From positions 6,230,501-6,294,500 of the forward strand of contig NZ_CP022219.1 in the NCBI RefSeq assembly GCF_004114915.1: DNA of 64,000 nt, given 5' to 3'. The DNA is from Bradyrhizobium guangxiense. GTDB lineage: Bacteria; Pseudomonadota; Alphaproteobacteria; Rhizobiales; Xanthobacteraceae. The position numbers were made by a program, and so were the translations under genes. The notes under the pieces were generated by a model. The model did no database searches, was not told the origin of the DNA, and saw only the letters and a program-made list of their open reading frames with translations. This document shows positions 63,206 through 64,000 of the stretch, in pieces. Positions within the stretch are counted from its first letter, which is position 1. The number at the start of each line of letters is the position of its first letter.

Positions 63206-63916
63206 TCATGTGCAGCGCGAGGCGGCAATGGCATGGACGCGGCGGTCGCCGAGCAGATGGGCGACAAAGCCATTGACCGGAAAGATCTTTGCGAATGCTG
63301 CGTCGCGGATGCTGAGGCCGCCGGCGTAGGCGCCGAAGGCCGGCATCACCGCCCGCATCCCGTCGCTGGCGAAGCAGCGGCGCTCCATGACGCGGCCACG
63401 CGCCGACACGCGCGCCTTGGGATGGAGATGGCCGGCGATCTCGCCGCGCGCACCGGTCGGCTCGTGAGGGAAGGTGATCGAGCCGATCGCGACTTCGTCT
63501 GCGACGGTGCCGCCGAGATCGCGCGGCAGCATCGGATCGTGATTGCCGGAGATCCAGATCCAGTCGCGTCCGGCCTGCAGCGCCGCGACGGCCTCGCGAT
63601 CATCCGGCGACAACCGCTCATGCGCCGTGCGATCGTGAAAGCTGTCGCCGAGGGCGATCACGGTACGCGGATCATGGCGGGAGATGACAGCAGCAAGACG
63701 GCTCAGGGTCGCAAGCGTATCGTAAGGCGGCAGCAGCACCCCGCGGGCGGCGAAGCTGGAGCCTTTTTCCAGATGCAGGTCGGAGACGACGAGCAGGCGC
63801 TGCTCGTCCCAGAACAGCGCGCCGGAGAGATCGGCGGCGAAGGTCACATCGCTGATGGTGACTGTGGACACGCGCATGTCGTCGACATCCCCCGAAACCT
63901 GCGCGCCCATCGTCAC
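63206..63916 (-). CDS. pdeM: PdeM-like metallophosphoesterase (ligase-associated DNA damage response)
   Basis: About 236 residues from GTG 63916 (ATG 63910 or 63877 are alternatives). Calcineurin-like metal-binding motifs: VVSDLHLEKGSSF (Asp/His), VIALGDSFHD, WISGNHDP and GHLHPKA. The set, together with the downstream FAAYAGGL-like AFGAYAGGLSIRDA, fits PdeM, encoded with an ATP-dependent ligase and a DExH helicase in a DNA-damage-response group. The gene upstream on this strand, cut by the window edge, is probably that helicase. Confidence 0.85.
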   Translation of the reverse strand: MTMGAQVSGDVDDMRVSTVTISDVTFAADLSGALFWDEQRLLVVSDLHLEKGSSFAARGVLLPPYDTLATLSRLAAVISRHDPRTVIALGDSFHDRTAHERLSPDDREAVAALQAGRDWIWISGNHDPMLPRDLGGTVADEVAIGSITFPHEPTGARGEIAGHLHPKARVSARGRVMERRCFASDGMRAVMPAFGAYAGGLSIRDAAFAKIFPVNGFVAHLLGDRRVHAIAASRCT

Positions 63917-63928
63917 GTCCGAAACCTG

Positions 63929-64000
63929 CTCTATCCCATCGCCTCTTTGACGAGCTCGTCCGCGGCTTCGGCCAAGAGCTCGTCTGCAGCTTCGCCATAG
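63929..64000 (-). CDS. C-terminal end of upstream gene (probably ligase-associated DExH helicase)
   Basis: The minus strand is open from the window edge to a TAG at 63929-63931, coding ...YGEAADELLAEAADELVKEAMG. The stretch is too short for family assignment. By gene order next to pdeM in related rhizobia, the ligase-associated DEXH-box helicase (Lhr-like) is the likely identity; this is inference from context. Confidence 0.45.

Noticed and set aside
1..64000. CRISPR arrays, prophage, transposases, toxin-antitoxin or restriction systems
   Set aside because: No regularly spaced direct repeats and no matching protein families seen; the repeats present are dispersed palindromes.

Overview
The window looks like chromosomal DNA of a Bradyrhizobium-type alphaproteobacterium (Nitrobacteraceae). 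The grounds are uniformly high GC, rhizobial gene order (def-fmt-truA, dnaX-ybaB-recR with an SRP RNA gene just upstream, rpmH-rnpA-yidC-engB-argB and dapD-dapE), GTG/TTG starts with GGAG-type ribosome sites, and the many approximately 100-bp palindromic intergenic repeats typical of that genus. The species is inferred from family knowledge, not from a search.

Layout. 1-1.9 kb: three tandem Gly/Ser-rich exported proteins, the first cut by the window edge, closed by a strong terminator, then two small unknown genes. 2-7 kb: a polysaccharide block with a Wzc-like chain-length protein whose kinase-like domain has a degenerate P-loop, a GH5 hydrolase and an O-antigen ligase/polymerase-like membrane protein; CtrA-like sites lie upstream of two of these genes. 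7-10 kb: a short LysR regulator, an MFS carrier and a decayed alcohol dehydrogenase. 10-15 kb: an IclR-type regulator divergent from an acyl-CoA operon (PaaG-like crotonase, NDP-forming acyl-CoA synthetase, TctC-type binding protein), with a perfect palindrome between them. 15-18 kb: GNAT, QueD, and a 1.9-kb low-GC island next to tRNA-Arg that carries one TIGR03790-like gene and is bounded by a copy of the tRNA 3' part.

18-38.6 kb is mainly housekeeping: an orphan sensor kinase; ribosome and membrane biogenesis (rpmH, rnpA, yidC, engB); arginine and lysine/peptidoglycan precursor synthesis (argB, dapD, dapE); tRNA modification, formylation and deformylation (truA, fmt, def); rmuC, an AmpG-like permease, recR, ybaB, dnaX and the SRP RNA gene ffs. 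38.8-43.1 kb: a polar amino-acid ABC transporter in an overlapping operon with an SDR-fold protein lacking the catalytic Tyr/Lys and a muconate-lactonizing-type enolase-superfamily enzyme, substrate unknown. 43.4-48 kb: HIT, NudC, a PfkB kinase, an Lrp/AsnC regulator and phosphomannomutase.

48-64 kb: a retropepsin-like protein, HrpB helicase, UDP-glucose dehydrogenase, an acyltransferase, a quinone oxidoreductase with divergent LysR, PolA (its 3'-5' exonuclease motifs are all lost), LysE, GST, PyrE, a DUF2865 protein, an unknown gene behind a consensus alphaproteobacterial LexA box, PdeM, and the 3' end of what is probably its partner helicase.

I found no CRISPR array, prophage, transposase, toxin-antitoxin pair or obvious defence system. 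The most unusual items are the tRNA-Arg island, the proofreading-dead PolA, the degenerate Wzc kinase domain with CtrA-like sites, and the candidate SOS-controlled unknown gene.
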